Source of the DNA: HB2-32-21 sp041603535
GTDB lineage: Bacteria; Pseudomonadota; Gammaproteobacteria; Pseudomonadales; Porticoccaceae
Direction of reading: 5' to 3'
DNA length: 64,000 nt
NCBI GenBank assembly: GCA_041603535.1
Contig: JBFIEE010000002.1
Span: forward strand, 1 to 64,000
The notes under the pieces are model-generated. The model searched no databases. It was not told the DNA's origin and worked only from the letters and a program-made list of their open reading frames with translations. The position numbers were made by a program, and so were the translations under genes. Within the stretch, counting starts at the first letter, position 1, and every line of letters starts with the position of its first letter. Positions 45,201 through 54,820 of the stretch are shown one piece after another.

Positions 45201-46232
45201 TCACCCCTGCCCACCAGACGAACCAAGCCGTGGGTTATGCCAACGGATATCCTGCGCGTAGCGATCAACAAGATGGGCCACATCTAATACCAGCGCAAAC
45301 AGTGCCATCCTGACCAGCAGCCCATTATCCGTCTGGCGAAAAATCGCCAGATTGGGGTTTTCGTCAAGATCACAGTCCAGCTCGTTGGCTTCCGCCCGGG
45401 AATCGCGAGGCAGCGGGTGCATGATTACCGTGTTCGGCTCGCAGTACTGGGTATAAATCGCCTGATTGAGACGAAAGCGACCTCGGTAGCGATCGGCTTC
45501 AGAACGCTCAAGAAAACGCTCTTCCTGAATCCGCGTTGAATAAACAATATCCACATGAGCGATGCTCTGCTCCAGGCTATCTGTTGCCGTTATCCGATGG
45601 CCCGCTTCGGCCAATGAAGCGACCAGTTCATCAGGCATTGCCAGTTCTGTCGGCGATACTAATATCACCTGAACATCTTTGAAAAGCGTCAACAACTTGC
45701 ACAAAGAATGCACCGTACGACCATATTTAAGGTCACCAATCATTGCTATACGCAAACCGTCTATACTGCGACCACGAGTCTGCAGTTCTTTTTCTATGGT
45801 ATACAGATCCAGCAAAGCCTGACTTGGGTGTTCGTTGCTGCCGTCGCCGCCGTTCATGACCGGTACGCGGCTCGCCGAGGCAAATTCCGCAACAGAACCA
45901 GACTCGGGGTGCCGCATGCAAATTACGTCACTGAAACCTGATAATACCCGCGCCGTATCCCGCAACGATTCCCCTTTAATCAGCGACGAGCTGTCCATGC
46001 CCACCGACTCCCTTACCTCACCGCCAAGCAAGTTGAACGCCGAACCAAAGCTGATGCGTGTCCTGGTACTGGGTTCAAAAAACATATTGCCGAGGATGGC
46101 GCCCTCCAGGACCCGCGTGAGCTTGGCTCTCTGCGCGTAAGGTTCCATCCTATCGGCGGTACGGAATACCCTGGTGATGTCTTCACGTTCGAACTGCTGG
46201 ATGGACAGGATGTGCGAGCCCGGGAAATTCAC
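45201..46232 (-). CDS. pyrB: Aspartate carbamoyltransferase
   Basis: A 343-residue transcarbamylase that makes N-carbamoyl-aspartate in pyrimidine synthesis. The carbamoyl-phosphate motif FFEPSTRTRISF, the GDGSNEHPSQALLDLYT segment and the HPLPRDSRAEAN motif are all intact. It is about 30 residues longer than E. coli PyrB, with extra C-terminal residues, and no pyrI regulatory-subunit gene or pyrC homologue follows. A GTG at 46232 with AGGT upstream is the start. A separate class of long ATCase is common in this kind of bacterium. Confidence 0.94.
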   Translation of the reverse strand: MNFPGSHILSIQQFEREDITRVFRTADRMEPYAQRAKLTRVLEGAILGNMFFEPSTRTRISFGSAFNLLGGEVRESVGMDSSSLIKGESLRDTARVLSGFSDVICMRHPESGSVAEFASASRVPVMNGGDGSNEHPSQALLDLYTIEKELQTRGRSIDGLRIAMIGDLKYGRTVHSLCKLLTLFKDVQVILVSPTELAMPDELVASLAEAGHRITATDSLEQSIAHVDIVYSTRIQEERFLERSEADRYRGRFRLNQAIYTQYCEPNTVIMHPLPRDSRAEANELDCDLDENPNLAIFRQTDNGLLVRMALFALVLDVAHLVDRYAQDIRWHNPRLGSSGGQG

Positions 46233-46311
46233 TCAGTGACCTATTAATATAATTTCGTCAATTTTATCGGTTTTGTGCCGTGGCAACCAGCGAGGAACTG
46301 CGATTATTGGG

Positions 46312-47742
46312 TTAGGGTTGTTGCAGCAAATACACGCCCCAATCGCGTAAGGATTGCAAAAGAGCGCGATCCCGCTCACCGATATCGGCAGTCTCCGCGA
46401 GACGGCCGAGCTCTCGGTTAAAGGCCTTGATATTAAGAAATCCGGGGGCCTGGCCGTGCAACCATTGCGTGCGCAACTGCAACCAACGCTGTTTTTCATC
46501 CGGTGTCAGCGTTTCATACGCATGGCGGGCACGATACCGAAACAGTAATTCACGGTAGCGCGGGTCACTAAAGCGGATGTCAGCGGCAGTCAGCTTATCC
46601 GGTCTTAGCGCGCGAACTTGCGCCAGCAGTGACCGATCTGAATTAGGCAAAAATCCCTGATACAGCGCCTTTTCCGCGTCCACAACGTCCGCCATATCGG
46701 CGCCGGAAAAAACGGCCTGAACCTTGCCGCCGATCTCACTCTTTCGCAACAACTGCCAGTGTCGCTCGCAACGCTCCCTATCAATACCCAGCTGTCGTGC
46801 GGTCGCTGGATCCAACAGCTTCGGAGTTGCCACCACCGGACACCGGTTCAAATGGATGCCCTTCAGGCCGATTCGCTCGCTACCTTCCGGCAGGTCAGCT
46901 CGGGGCGTAAACAGGCGCTCTCGTATCGCCTCGCTATCCAGCTCCAACAATGGCCGCGGGTCACTCAATAGATTGACCGCCACAATGGCGTTGTTATTGG
47001 TCGGATGCGAGCAGATGGGCATCATAATCGCAAGGTAGCCATTTTCACGGGGTAGTCGCGATGACACATGCAGAAATGGTTTACGGTTAGCCAGATCAAT
47101 CAGCGCGGAGACCTTCTGTTTGGTGCGGTTACGGTAAACATAATTGTACAATTTCGGCTGGGTTGTCCTGACCAGCCTGGCGACAGCGATAGTTGCCCGC
47201 ACATCGGAAAGCGCATCATGAGCCGCATCGTGCTCAAGCCCGTTCGCTGCGGTTACATGCTCAAGACGAAAACTCGGTGACCCATCCTCATGACAGGGCC
47301 ATTCGATCCCCTCCGGACGCAACGCCCTGGTCAGACGCAGCATATCGATAATGTCCCAACGGGAATTTCCCTGTTTCCATTCCCTCTCGTAGGGATCATA
47401 AAAGTTTCGATACAGTGAGAAGCGGGTTACCTCATCATCAAAACGAATACTGTTGTAGCCAACCGCACAGGTACCGGGCCGCGACAATTCGCCAAGCACA
47501 CGGCCTATAAACTCCGGCTCTGGCAAGCCTTTTTCGCGCAGAAATTGCGGTGCCAAGCCCGTGATCAAACAGGCCTGGGGGTGTGGCAATCGATCGAGTG
47601 GCGGAGCACAGTATTCGGTTAGGGGCTCACCGACAATATTGAGATCTTCGTCAGTTCTAATGCCGGCAAACTGTAAGGGTCTATCCAGAGCGGGATCGAC
47701 GCCCGATGTTTCATAATCATGCCAGTAGAGGGTGGTAGTCAT
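46312..47742 (-). CDS. sbcB: Exodeoxyribonuclease I
   Basis: A 476-residue DnaQ-fold exonuclease that digests single-stranded DNA from the 3' end, acting in recombination and mismatch repair. The first catalytic motif is WHDYETSGVDP, followed by YNSIRFDDEV and the ExoI-specific HDALSDVRATIAVARL. The C-terminal ExoI region with PDKLTAADIRFSDPRYRELL is present. The length matches E. coli ExoI (475). It is followed 80 bases later by pyrB on the same strand. Confidence 0.96.
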   Translation of the reverse strand: MTTTLYWHDYETSGVDPALDRPLQFAGIRTDEDLNIVGEPLTEYCAPPLDRLPHPQACLITGLAPQFLREKGLPEPEFIGRVLGELSRPGTCAVGYNSIRFDDEVTRFSLYRNFYDPYEREWKQGNSRWDIIDMLRLTRALRPEGIEWPCHEDGSPSFRLEHVTAANGLEHDAAHDALSDVRATIAVARLVRTTQPKLYNYVYRNRTKQKVSALIDLANRKPFLHVSSRLPRENGYLAIMMPICSHPTNNNAIVAVNLLSDPRPLLELDSEAIRERLFTPRADLPEGSERIGLKGIHLNRCPVVATPKLLDPATARQLGIDRERCERHWQLLRKSEIGGKVQAVFSGADMADVVDAEKALYQGFLPNSDRSLLAQVRALRPDKLTAADIRFSDPRYRELLFRYRARHAYETLTPDEKQRWLQLRTQWLHGQAPGFLNIKAFNRELGRLAETADIGERDRALLQSLRDWGVYLLQQP

Positions 47743-47845
47743 TTTTCACACCGGCTTGCCCTATCGGAGTTTTCAATACCATAGACCAGGGATTTTCTCC
47801 AGGCCTGCGCCTCGAACAACGGAAATTCAGTAGACATTAACAAAA

Positions 47846-47872
47846 AAAACGGCATCTAGAGGATGCCGTTTT
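47846..47872 (-). terminator. Intrinsic terminator of the OmpA-like gene
   Basis: AAAACGGCATC (47846-47856) and GATGCCGTTTT (47862-47872) form an eleven-bp stem; on the minus strand it is followed by a run of eight T. It separates the OmpA-like gene from sbcB. Confidence 0.92.
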
Positions 47873-47924
47873 AAAAAAAGTGCCGAGCCTAATCGCCCGG
47901 CGCCCTGTTTTTTTCACCAGGTAG

Positions 47925-48884
47925 TTAGTCTACCACCACCTCGGTAAAGGACAACTCACCGATTACGCGGCGGTTACGTGCCCGCCCTTCGGCAGTTGCG
48001 TTGTCTGCAATTGGACGACTTTCGCCATAACCAACAGTCGATATCCGACCTGCATCTATGCCGTAGTCCTGAGCCAGTCGCGCTTTGACAGCCGCAACAC
48101 GTCGCTCAGACAGACCCTGGTTGTACTGATCACTACCCATTGAGTCAGTATGACCTTCCAGGACCAGTTCGATATCGCTTTGCGCTTTCATGGCATTGGC
48201 CACTGCTTGCAACTCGTCGCCGTAAATTGCCCTTACAACCGCTTTGTCGAATTCGAACTCGACATTCAGGCGGACAGTAATAGTACGCGTCTCAGGAGCA
48301 GGCGCGGGCGCTGGGGGAGGTGTAGGCGCTGGCGCAGCCTGAACGACAGGAGCCTCAACCGGGCTATTAAAGTAATAGTTAAGGGCGAGATTCAACGCGC
48401 CATCCATGTTGGACTCACTCTCGCGAACCTGATGCAAAAACCGAACGTCGCTGCGGAACTCCCAATGCTTGTCCAGCATTTTTGACAGACCCAAACCTAC
48501 GCTGGCCTGGGTAGTATATTCCTGGTCAGAGTTGAGTGTCGGCGTGCTACCACTTTTCTGCTCATAGTAAACCGCACCCATAGTGAAGTAAGGACGCCAG
48601 CTCCTGGTGTCTTCACCAAACCAGTAATACATATCCAGTTTCGCAACTTCCAGATCGCTATTAGCGATCTCTGTACCGACGCCCAACTCAAGAGCCCAGT
48701 CGTTGAAAAAGCGATAACCGAGGTTAAGTCCACCCACGATCGCTTCTTCGCCACCACCGACATAGCGGTCACTGTCGAGCGCGTATCCCGTTACTGAAGG
48801 CCCTACATAGAAGCCCTCGTTTGCATTAACACTGAGCGCGGCTGTCAACAGCACGGCTCCTACCGTAGAAATGATCTTGCGCAT
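47925..48884 (-). CDS. OmpA-family outer membrane protein
   Basis: A 319-residue porin-like protein. A cleavable signal peptide (MRKIISTVGAVLLTAALSVNA) leads into an eight-strand beta barrel (about residues 22-180), a Pro-Ala linker (AAPAPTPPPAPAPAPE) and a C-terminal peptidoglycan-binding OmpA domain with LEGHTDSMGSDQYNQGLSER and GYGESRPIADN. The Asp and Arg that hold diaminopimelate are present. GAGGGG lies before the ATG at 48884; the frame reads on to 48926 but those residues are not a signal peptide. It has its own terminator and is likely monocistronic. Confidence 0.95.
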   Translation of the reverse strand: MRKIISTVGAVLLTAALSVNANEGFYVGPSVTGYALDSDRYVGGGEEAIVGGLNLGYRFFNDWALELGVGTEIANSDLEVAKLDMYYWFGEDTRSWRPYFTMGAVYYEQKSGSTPTLNSDQEYTTQASVGLGLSKMLDKHWEFRSDVRFLHQVRESESNMDGALNLALNYYFNSPVEAPVVQAAPAPTPPPAPAPAPETRTITVRLNVEFEFDKAVVRAIYGDELQAVANAMKAQSDIELVLEGHTDSMGSDQYNQGLSERRVAAVKARLAQDYGIDAGRISTVGYGESRPIADNATAEGRARNRRVIGELSFTEVVVD

Positions 48885-49129
48885 ATCCGTTCCCCTCTTT
48901 ATGAATGACAAGTTGATCGCACCCAAATGAACCCTGACCCAACACCGGTATGCAAGTACAGCTACTACCCCTCCAGTACCTTGCCCACCCCATCGGGCTC
49001 GCGATTATACATAGTAAATTTCGTTTTACCAGTATTTATCTCCGCCACAATGTAAGACTTCAATAGCCTAAATGCAAATTTACTTTCATATTTGTTTCAA
49101 TATATTAGGTACTGTTTGCAGATTTTAGA

Positions 49130-50653
49130 TCACAAAGCTTCCAGGTGCAGCGCGCGCTCCTCCATAATCCCCCGCCATTGTTGGGGGCCGCTGAGGTGGA
49201 CTGAATTACCGCGACAATCCACCGCCACGGTCACTGGCATATCGACCACCTCAAACTCATACACGGCCTCCATACCCAGCTCAGCGAAAGCTACTACCTT
49301 CGCCGCAGTAATGGCTTTCGATACCAGGTATGCGGCGCCACCGACAGCCATCAGGTAGACGGCCCTGTTATCTCGTATGGCTTCGATGGCCGCCTGGCCG
49401 CGCTCTGCCTTGCCCACCATACCTATCAGCCCGGTTTGTTCCAGCATCATGCGCGTAAACTTATCCATACGGGTCGCTGTCGTCGGACCCGCGGGCCCCA
49501 CCACCTCATCGCCAACGGGGTCAACCGGCCCAACGTAATAGATAAAACGATTTCGGAAATCGACCGGCAAGGGTTCATTGTTTGCCAGCATATCAGCAAT
49601 TTTTTTATGGGCCGCATCGCGCCCGGTCAATAGCTTGCCGGATAACAAGACGGTTTCACCAGGTTGCCAGTCCTGAATAGACTGTGCGGTTACTGCATCG
49701 AGGTTAACGCGCCGGACGCTGTCACCAACCTCCCAGGCAACTTCGGGCCAATCTTCCAACGTTGGCGGCGTGAAACTAACCGGCCCCGACCCATCAAGGG
49801 TAAAATGAATGTGCCGTGTCGCCGCGCAGTTAGGAATAATCGCCACCGCTTTGTTCGCAGCATGAGTCGCATATTCCCGAACCTTTACATCAAGCACCGT
49901 CGTCAAGCCTCCCAGTCCCTGGGCACCGATGCCCAGGCGGTTGATGGCCGACATCAACTCCAGGCGTAGCTCTTCGCCTCGGTTCTCAGGTCCTTTCGCC
50001 ACCAGCTCCTGAATGTTGATCGGATCGAATAAAGATTCTTTTGCCATCAGCATGGCCTTTTCGGCTGTGCCACCGATACCCACGCCCAACATACCCGGAG
50101 GACACCAGCCGGCGCCCATTTTCGGAATTTGCTCCACCACCCAGTCAACAACAGAGTCCGATGGATTGAGCATGGCAAACTTTGCCTTGGCTTCGGAGCC
50201 ACCACCTTTTGCCGCCACATAAATGTCCAGTGTATCGCCAGGTACCAGCTCGTAATGAATCACGGCGGGCGTATTATCGCCAGTGTTGCTCCTGGCACCA
50301 TCCGGATCATCGAGAATGGATGCCCGCAGGACATTCTCGGGCAACAGGTAGGCCCTGCGCACACCTTCGTTGATCATGTCCGTTACCGACATGTCACACT
50401 GCCACTGTACGTTCATACCAACTTTGACCAATACCGTCACAATACCCGTATCCTGACAAATTGGCCGATGTCCCATGGCGCACATCCGCGAGTTCACCAG
50501 TATCTGGGCCATCGCATCCTTCGCCGCTACTGATTCTTCTTTCAAATACGCTTCATGGACAGCGTGAATAAAATCTTTGGGATGATAGTAGGAAATGAAC
50601 TGCAGGGCGTCAGCGACCCCCTGAATCAGATCTTGCTGACAAATAACAGTCAT
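49130..50653 (-). CDS. fumA: Class I fumarate hydratase
   Basis: A 507-residue iron-sulphur fumarase that interconverts fumarate and malate in the citric acid cycle. The catalytic cluster cysteines are in PICQDTG, GAGWCPPGMLG and NCAATRHIHF. The C-terminal beta domain begins YYVGPVDPVGDEVVGPAGPT, which is typical. It is a little shorter than E. coli FumA (548) and lies alone, with an OmpA-like gene on one side and a coiled-coil protein gene on the other. Class I fumarases are oxygen-labile. Confidence 0.95.
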   Translation of the reverse strand: MTVICQQDLIQGVADALQFISYYHPKDFIHAVHEAYLKEESVAAKDAMAQILVNSRMCAMGHRPICQDTGIVTVLVKVGMNVQWQCDMSVTDMINEGVRRAYLLPENVLRASILDDPDGARSNTGDNTPAVIHYELVPGDTLDIYVAAKGGGSEAKAKFAMLNPSDSVVDWVVEQIPKMGAGWCPPGMLGVGIGGTAEKAMLMAKESLFDPINIQELVAKGPENRGEELRLELMSAINRLGIGAQGLGGLTTVLDVKVREYATHAANKAVAIIPNCAATRHIHFTLDGSGPVSFTPPTLEDWPEVAWEVGDSVRRVNLDAVTAQSIQDWQPGETVLLSGKLLTGRDAAHKKIADMLANNEPLPVDFRNRFIYYVGPVDPVGDEVVGPAGPTTATRMDKFTRMMLEQTGLIGMVGKAERGQAAIEAIRDNRAVYLMAVGGAAYLVSKAITAAKVVAFAELGMEAVYEFEVVDMPVTVAVDCRGNSVHLSGPQQWRGIMEERALHLEAL

Positions 50654-50712
50654 GATGCGTTTCTCGCAGGTTGTGTACGACGAGCGACTTATATCCAGGT
50701 TATCTACGCGCT

Positions 50713-51525
50713 CTACTGCGCGGGCTGGGCTTGCCGCAAAGTGTTTAAAGTTTGATTGGTTTGCCGACGAAAGGCATCGATCGACTCAACAGCAGTTTCG
50801 TTTGTTTTCAGGCGACTCTCCAGGGAGCGCTGGCGCTCTTCGACCTGACGCAATCGCTGCTGCGCCCCATCAAGTTGATCAACACGCTCTGCCACTGCGT
50901 CAATCCGTGCAGTCGCCGCCAGTGAGCCACTACCCATCTCGCTAATTCTGCCAGACAGTTTTTTGTCAGCGTCAGCTAGCGTTGCCAGATTTTTACTTAA
51001 TCTCTGTGTCGCTTTATCACTCTCAGCGACAGCTAACTGCAATGCTTCAATGGCTTTTTTATTACGATCATTAGCCACCCCCCACAATTTTTTTATCTCG
51101 GACCATTGTGTTTCCAGTTGCTTTGAATGGTCAAGCAGCTTAACCGACAGCGCTGCACCGGATTGATTCAGGGACTCATCTGTCGATTCAATCTTGCCTG
51201 CCAGTTCATCAAACCGCTGTTGCAACACGGCCTGCGCCTGACTTTGTTGCCACGCAAACCAACCCAGTCCCACCAGCCCGACGGCAAGCAAAATAACCAG
51301 AACGATTAACAGGGAGCTCCCGGTTTTAGGTTTATCAACCCTGGCAGAGGATTGCTTGCGATTGCCCTGCGAGGGGCGTCGCGAACTGTCCTGGTAATCC
51401 CCTTGCGAACGATCTTGAAAACCGCTTTCGGAGGTATTTCTACGATTATCAGCTCGCGGCGCGCGAACATCGCCGTCGCGGCGGGCAACAATGGGTTCAC
51501 GGGTCTTAATCTTATCCTCTGCCAT
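50713..51525 (-). CDS. Membrane-anchored coiled-coil protein of unknown function
   Basis: A protein of about 270 residues. A charged, Arg/Asp/Ser-rich N-terminal tail of about 70 residues precedes one membrane helix (LLIVLVILLAVGLVGLGWFAW). After it comes a long coiled coil rich in Gln, Leu, Asp and Lys to the end. The likely topology is a cytoplasmic tail and periplasmic coiled coil. The frame could start at 51558, but the ATG at 51525 (MAEDKIKTREP) fits better. Similar small proteins often follow fumarase in this class, but no function is known; a cell-envelope or division role is a guess. Confidence 0.75.
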   Translation of the reverse strand: MAEDKIKTREPIVARRDGDVRAPRADNRRNTSESGFQDRSQGDYQDSSRRPSQGNRKQSSARVDKPKTGSSLLIVLVILLAVGLVGLGWFAWQQSQAQAVLQQRFDELAGKIESTDESLNQSGAALSVKLLDHSKQLETQWSEIKKLWGVANDRNKKAIEALQLAVAESDKATQRLSKNLATLADADKKLSGRISEMGSGSLAATARIDAVAERVDQLDGAQQRLRQVEERQRSLESRLKTNETAVESIDAFRRQTNQTLNTLRQAQPAQ

Positions 51526-51596
51526 AACTGACGACTCACTCAACCACCAGGTTACCATTCAGCCGCAATTATACACTGCGCCATAAAACGGAATGA

Positions 51597-51627
51597 TAAA
51601 AAAACCGGCCATATAAGCCGGTTTTTT
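51597..51627. terminator. Intrinsic terminator, usable in both directions
   Basis: AACCGGC (51603-51609) and GCCGGTT (51617-51623) pair around a seven-base loop, with A and T runs on either side. It ends the transcript of the PuuD-like gene at 51641. Confidence 0.9.
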
Positions 51628-51640
51628 AAGCATACTGGGA

Positions 51641-52294
51641 TTAAAGAAACTTAAGTAGCAGGACCAGCACCACAGTCAAAGCAATACTGCAGTGGATCAC
51701 ACCCTTGACCGATGTCATAGGGCCCTGCTTGCCGACAATGGCATTGACCTCAAGCGCCGCAATAACTGCAAGTACCGCATACAGGCCAACACCACCGCCG
51801 TCGGCATTCAGTCGCGCAGCACCGTAACCAATATGAGGGGACGCCAACATACAGTAGGCCATGGGCGCGGAAAACAAGGTATTGGTGCGTGACGCCAACA
51901 GCGCTTTTGCGCCGGCAGATGGCTTGTCGCCTTCCACCAGGCCCAGTGCGATTTTCTGATTGGGCCAGATAATCAGCCAAACGTTAAGGAACATCAACGT
52001 GCCCATCAGCGCACCGGCAACGATGTATTCATTCATGACACCCTGCTTTTGCACGCCCAGCAGCAGCACCACGCCGGTAATAAAAGTAAACATCGCGCCC
52101 CAGCGGAACCACCACAGCGCACTGGGCGCCAGCTTCGCCTTGGCGTCGCTCAACGCTTCCGGCGACGCCTCCTTGAAATAGCCGCCCTGTATGAAGTTGA
52201 AGTAATAGAGCAGACCAATCCAGGTTATGCCGAACAACAAGTGTGCCCAGCGAAAAAGAAAATTGATGAAGTCCATCGAAGTTAAGTTTTCCAT
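51641..52294 (-). CDS. PuuD-like (urate hydroxylase N-terminal domain) membrane protein
   Basis: A 217-residue protein with about six membrane helices. FLFRWAHLLFGITWIGLLYYFNF near the N-terminus, with conserved His and Trp, and WWFRWGAMFTFITGVVLLLG match the membrane half of urate hydroxylase PuuD (DUF989). The cytochrome c domain that completes PuuD is absent, so this is a stand-alone version found in many marine gammaproteobacteria without purine genes. A quinone- or haem-linked electron-transfer role is possible, but nothing specific is shown. AAAGGTGA precedes the ATG. It is flanked by a terminator. Confidence 0.78.
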   Translation of the reverse strand: MENLTSMDFINFLFRWAHLLFGITWIGLLYYFNFIQGGYFKEASPEALSDAKAKLAPSALWWFRWGAMFTFITGVVLLLGVQKQGVMNEYIVAGALMGTLMFLNVWLIIWPNQKIALGLVEGDKPSAGAKALLASRTNTLFSAPMAYCMLASPHIGYGAARLNADGGGVGLYAVLAVIAALEVNAIVGKQGPMTSVKGVIHCSIALTVVLVLLLKFL

Positions 52295-52634
52295 TCATGT
52301 CACCTTTTGTTGTTAATTGCGGTTGTTAATTACTACTGGCAGTTCAGGGTTGTCGTGATTATTGGTTCAGCGTGGTAACGCCAGCTCAGTATCGTCGCTG
52401 TCGGACTTCGCCACCCAAAGTTTCCGCTACGCGCAACAAACAATCACCCCAAATGCGAATAATTTAAAATCCATGCCATTTTAGACATAAATCTGGCGTA
52501 AAAAAACCATATAAAATTAGTGGCTACTAAGTTGGCCAGGAGCGCCTCCCTGGCTACCGCTGGATAACACCACCATGATACGCACATAAAAAAGCCCCGC
52601 GATTGCGGGGCTTAGCTAAAGCATCGGAGCAGGC
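52295..52634. other. Gap holding the groEL terminator
   Basis: About 340 bases between the PuuD-like gene start and the groEL stop. It contains the hairpin at 52592-52613 and a 10-bp direct repeat (GTTGTTAATT at 52309 and 52322). No gene is seen. Confidence 0.6.
52592..52613 (-). terminator. Intrinsic terminator after groEL
   Basis: AAGCCCCGC and GCGGGGCTT form a nine-bp stem with a GATT loop. On the minus strand it is followed by TTTTTT, about 25 bases after the groEL stop. Confidence 0.93.
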
Positions 52635-54293
52635 TTACATCATGCCGCCCATACCACCCATGCCGCCCATACCACCCATGCCACCCATATCAGGCATGGC
52701 GGAAGCTGAGTCATCCGACGGCGCTTCACTGATCATCGCTTCGGTAGTGATCATCAAACCGGCAATCGACGCGGCACCCTGCAATGCAGTCCGTGTCACC
52801 TTGGCCGGATCGAGAATACCCAGCTTGATCATGTCGCCATATTCACCAGTCGCGGCATCGTAGCCGAAGTTAGCTTTGCCTTTTTTGACCTTATCGACAA
52901 CCACGGAGCCTTCCTCACCGGCGTTTTCAACAATCTGCCGCAAGGGAGTTTCCATCGCCCGACGTGCGATACGGATGCCAACAGTTTGATCGTTGTTATC
53001 GCCCTCGAGTGTTGCAATTGCCTGCAGCGCGCGGATTAACGCAACGCCACCGCCAGCCACTACACCTTCTTCGACTGCCGCTCGGGTAGAGTGCAGCGCA
53101 TCTTCTACGCGGGCTTTTTTCTCTTTCATCTCCACTTCAGTAGCGGCACCAACCTTGATAACCGCAACACCACCAGCCAGCTTGGCCAGGCGTTCCTGCA
53201 GTTTTTCACGATCGTAGTCAGAACTGGTGTCTTCGATTTCTGCGCGAATCTGATTAACACGGCCCTTGATGTCTGCAGCGGTGCCGTTGCCATCGATAAT
53301 CGTGGTGTTTTCTTTACTCATGCCGATGCGCTTGGCCTGACCAAGATGCTCAAGCGTAGCGCTTTCCAGATCCAGACCCACTTCTTCGGAAATAACCGTA
53401 GCACCGGTCAACACTGCAATGTCCTGCAGCATGGCTTTGCGGCGATCACCAAAACCCGGAGCCTTACAGGCGGCGACCTTGACAATACCGCGCAGCGTGT
53501 TGACAACCAGGGTTGCCAGGGCTTCGCCTTCAACATCTTCGGCGACAATCATCAGCGGCTTGCCGGATTTTGCAACGGCCTCAAGAAGGCCCAGCAGCTC
53601 GCGGATGTTGGTGATTTTTTTATCGACCAGGAGGATATAAGGCGTCTCCAGTTCGGCGCTCATGCTTTCCTGGTTGGTAATGAAGTAGGGCGACAGGTAA
53701 CCGCGATCAAACTGCATGCCTTCAACCAGGTCCAGCTCGTTTTCCAGACCCGAGCCTTCTTCAACAGTAATCACCCCTTCTTTGCCAACCTTATCCATCG
53801 CTTCGGCAATGATTGCGCCAACCTGGGCGTCGCTGTTGGCAGAAATGGTGCCAACCTGAGCAATCTCCTTGTTGTCGGTACAGGGCTTGGCCATGCGCTT
53901 GATCTCAGCAACCGCAGCGGTAACAGCTTTGTCGATGCCGCGCTTAAGATCCATCGGGTTCATACCGGCAGCTACTGCCTTGAGGCCTTCGTTCAGTATC
54001 GCCTGGGCCAGTACAGTAGCGGTCGTGGTGCCGTCACCCGCTTCGTCGGAGGACTTGCTGGCAACTTCTTTCGCCATCTGCGCGCCCATGTTTTCGAACT
54101 TGTCTTTCAACTCGATTTCTTTTGCGACCGATACACCGTCTTTGGTGACCGTTGGCGCACCAAAGGCTTTGTCCAGAATGACATTGCGACCCTTGGGGCC
54201 CAAAGTCACCTTGACAGCATCTGCCAATACGTTCACACCAGCCATCATCTTGCGGCGGGCACTGTCGCCAAATTTCACGTCTTTTGCAGCCAT
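52635..54293 (-). CDS. groEL: Chaperonin GroEL (60 kDa)
   Basis: A 552-residue chaperonin subunit forming the 14-mer that folds proteins with GroES and ATP. The ATP-binding GDGTTTATVLAQAI, the VIISEEVG-like stretch (here VISEEVGLDLE) and the C-terminal Gly-Met repeat (GGMGGMGGMGGMGGMM) are present. Length and order are as in E. coli (548). It lies 63 bases after groES in the same operon and has its own terminator. Confidence 0.98.
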   Translation of the reverse strand: MAAKDVKFGDSARRKMMAGVNVLADAVKVTLGPKGRNVILDKAFGAPTVTKDGVSVAKEIELKDKFENMGAQMAKEVASKSSDEAGDGTTTATVLAQAILNEGLKAVAAGMNPMDLKRGIDKAVTAAVAEIKRMAKPCTDNKEIAQVGTISANSDAQVGAIIAEAMDKVGKEGVITVEEGSGLENELDLVEGMQFDRGYLSPYFITNQESMSAELETPYILLVDKKITNIRELLGLLEAVAKSGKPLMIVAEDVEGEALATLVVNTLRGIVKVAACKAPGFGDRRKAMLQDIAVLTGATVISEEVGLDLESATLEHLGQAKRIGMSKENTTIIDGNGTAADIKGRVNQIRAEIEDTSSDYDREKLQERLAKLAGGVAVIKVGAATEVEMKEKKARVEDALHSTRAAVEEGVVAGGGVALIRALQAIATLEGDNNDQTVGIRIARRAMETPLRQIVENAGEEGSVVVDKVKKGKANFGYDAATGEYGDMIKLGILDPAKVTRTALQGAASIAGLMITTEAMISEAPSDDSASAMPDMGGMGGMGGMGGMGGMM

Positions 54294-54356
54294 GATTTCG
54301 TTCCTTATCTAAATTCTGGGTTCTATGTTAAGTGGTTGATCAGGTGATCGTTTGCA

Positions 54357-54653
54357 TCAGCCTTCAATGACACCGTAAATCTCACCTTCACTCATAATGA
54401 TGAGCTCATCATCGCCATCCTTGATGGTGTTATTGTTAGTCGCGTAGCCGCCAAACAGCACCTTATCGCCAACCTTAACTGACAGTGGGTGAATGTCACC
54501 ATTAGTCAACAAACGGCCTTCACCAATCGCGATAACCTCGCCCTGATTAGGCTTTTCCTTGGCTGAGCCGGGCAACAGAATACCACCGGCAGTCTTTTCT
54601 TCTTCTGCGTTACGGCGCACGACAACGCGGTCGTTCAATGGACGAATCTTCAT
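54357..54653 (-). CDS. groES: Co-chaperonin GroES (10 kDa)
   Basis: A 98-residue co-chaperonin that caps GroEL. MKIRPLNDRVVVRRNAEEEK is the typical start, and GGYATNNNTIKDGDDELIIM is the C-terminal half. The mobile loop GGILLPGSAKEKPNQG is intact. The frame runs to 54719, but GGAG before the ATG at 54653 and the family length decide for that start. A hairpin of TTCGGG/CCCGAA lies in the leader (54693-54710). No certain sigma-32 promoter was found. Confidence 0.97.
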   Translation of the reverse strand: MKIRPLNDRVVVRRNAEEEKTAGGILLPGSAKEKPNQGEVIAIGEGRLLTNGDIHPLSVKVGDKVLFGGYATNNNTIKDGDDELIIMSEGEIYGVIEG

Positions 54654-54820
54654 CTCAACTTTCTCCACCTGTCTTAAAATTAAATTCCAGTGTTCGGGAA
54701 ACACCCCGAAGCTGCCCACTATCTTGAGGCACCAAAAAGAAAATCAAGGCCCGCCTGTTAAAAAAACTCTCCGCAGGCCCGTTAATTATTTGAAATATCG
54801 CATATCACCGGTTTTGACCG

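Noticed and set aside
53091..54347. 418-codon plus-strand open frame across groEL
   Set aside because: It is the antisense shadow of groEL, whose sense frame is unmistakable, and its translation resembles nothing known.
54720..54780. Possible sigma-32 promoter before groES
   Set aside because: A CTTGATTT-like -35 can be found on the minus strand, but no CCCCAT-type -10 lies at the right distance, so it was not claimed.
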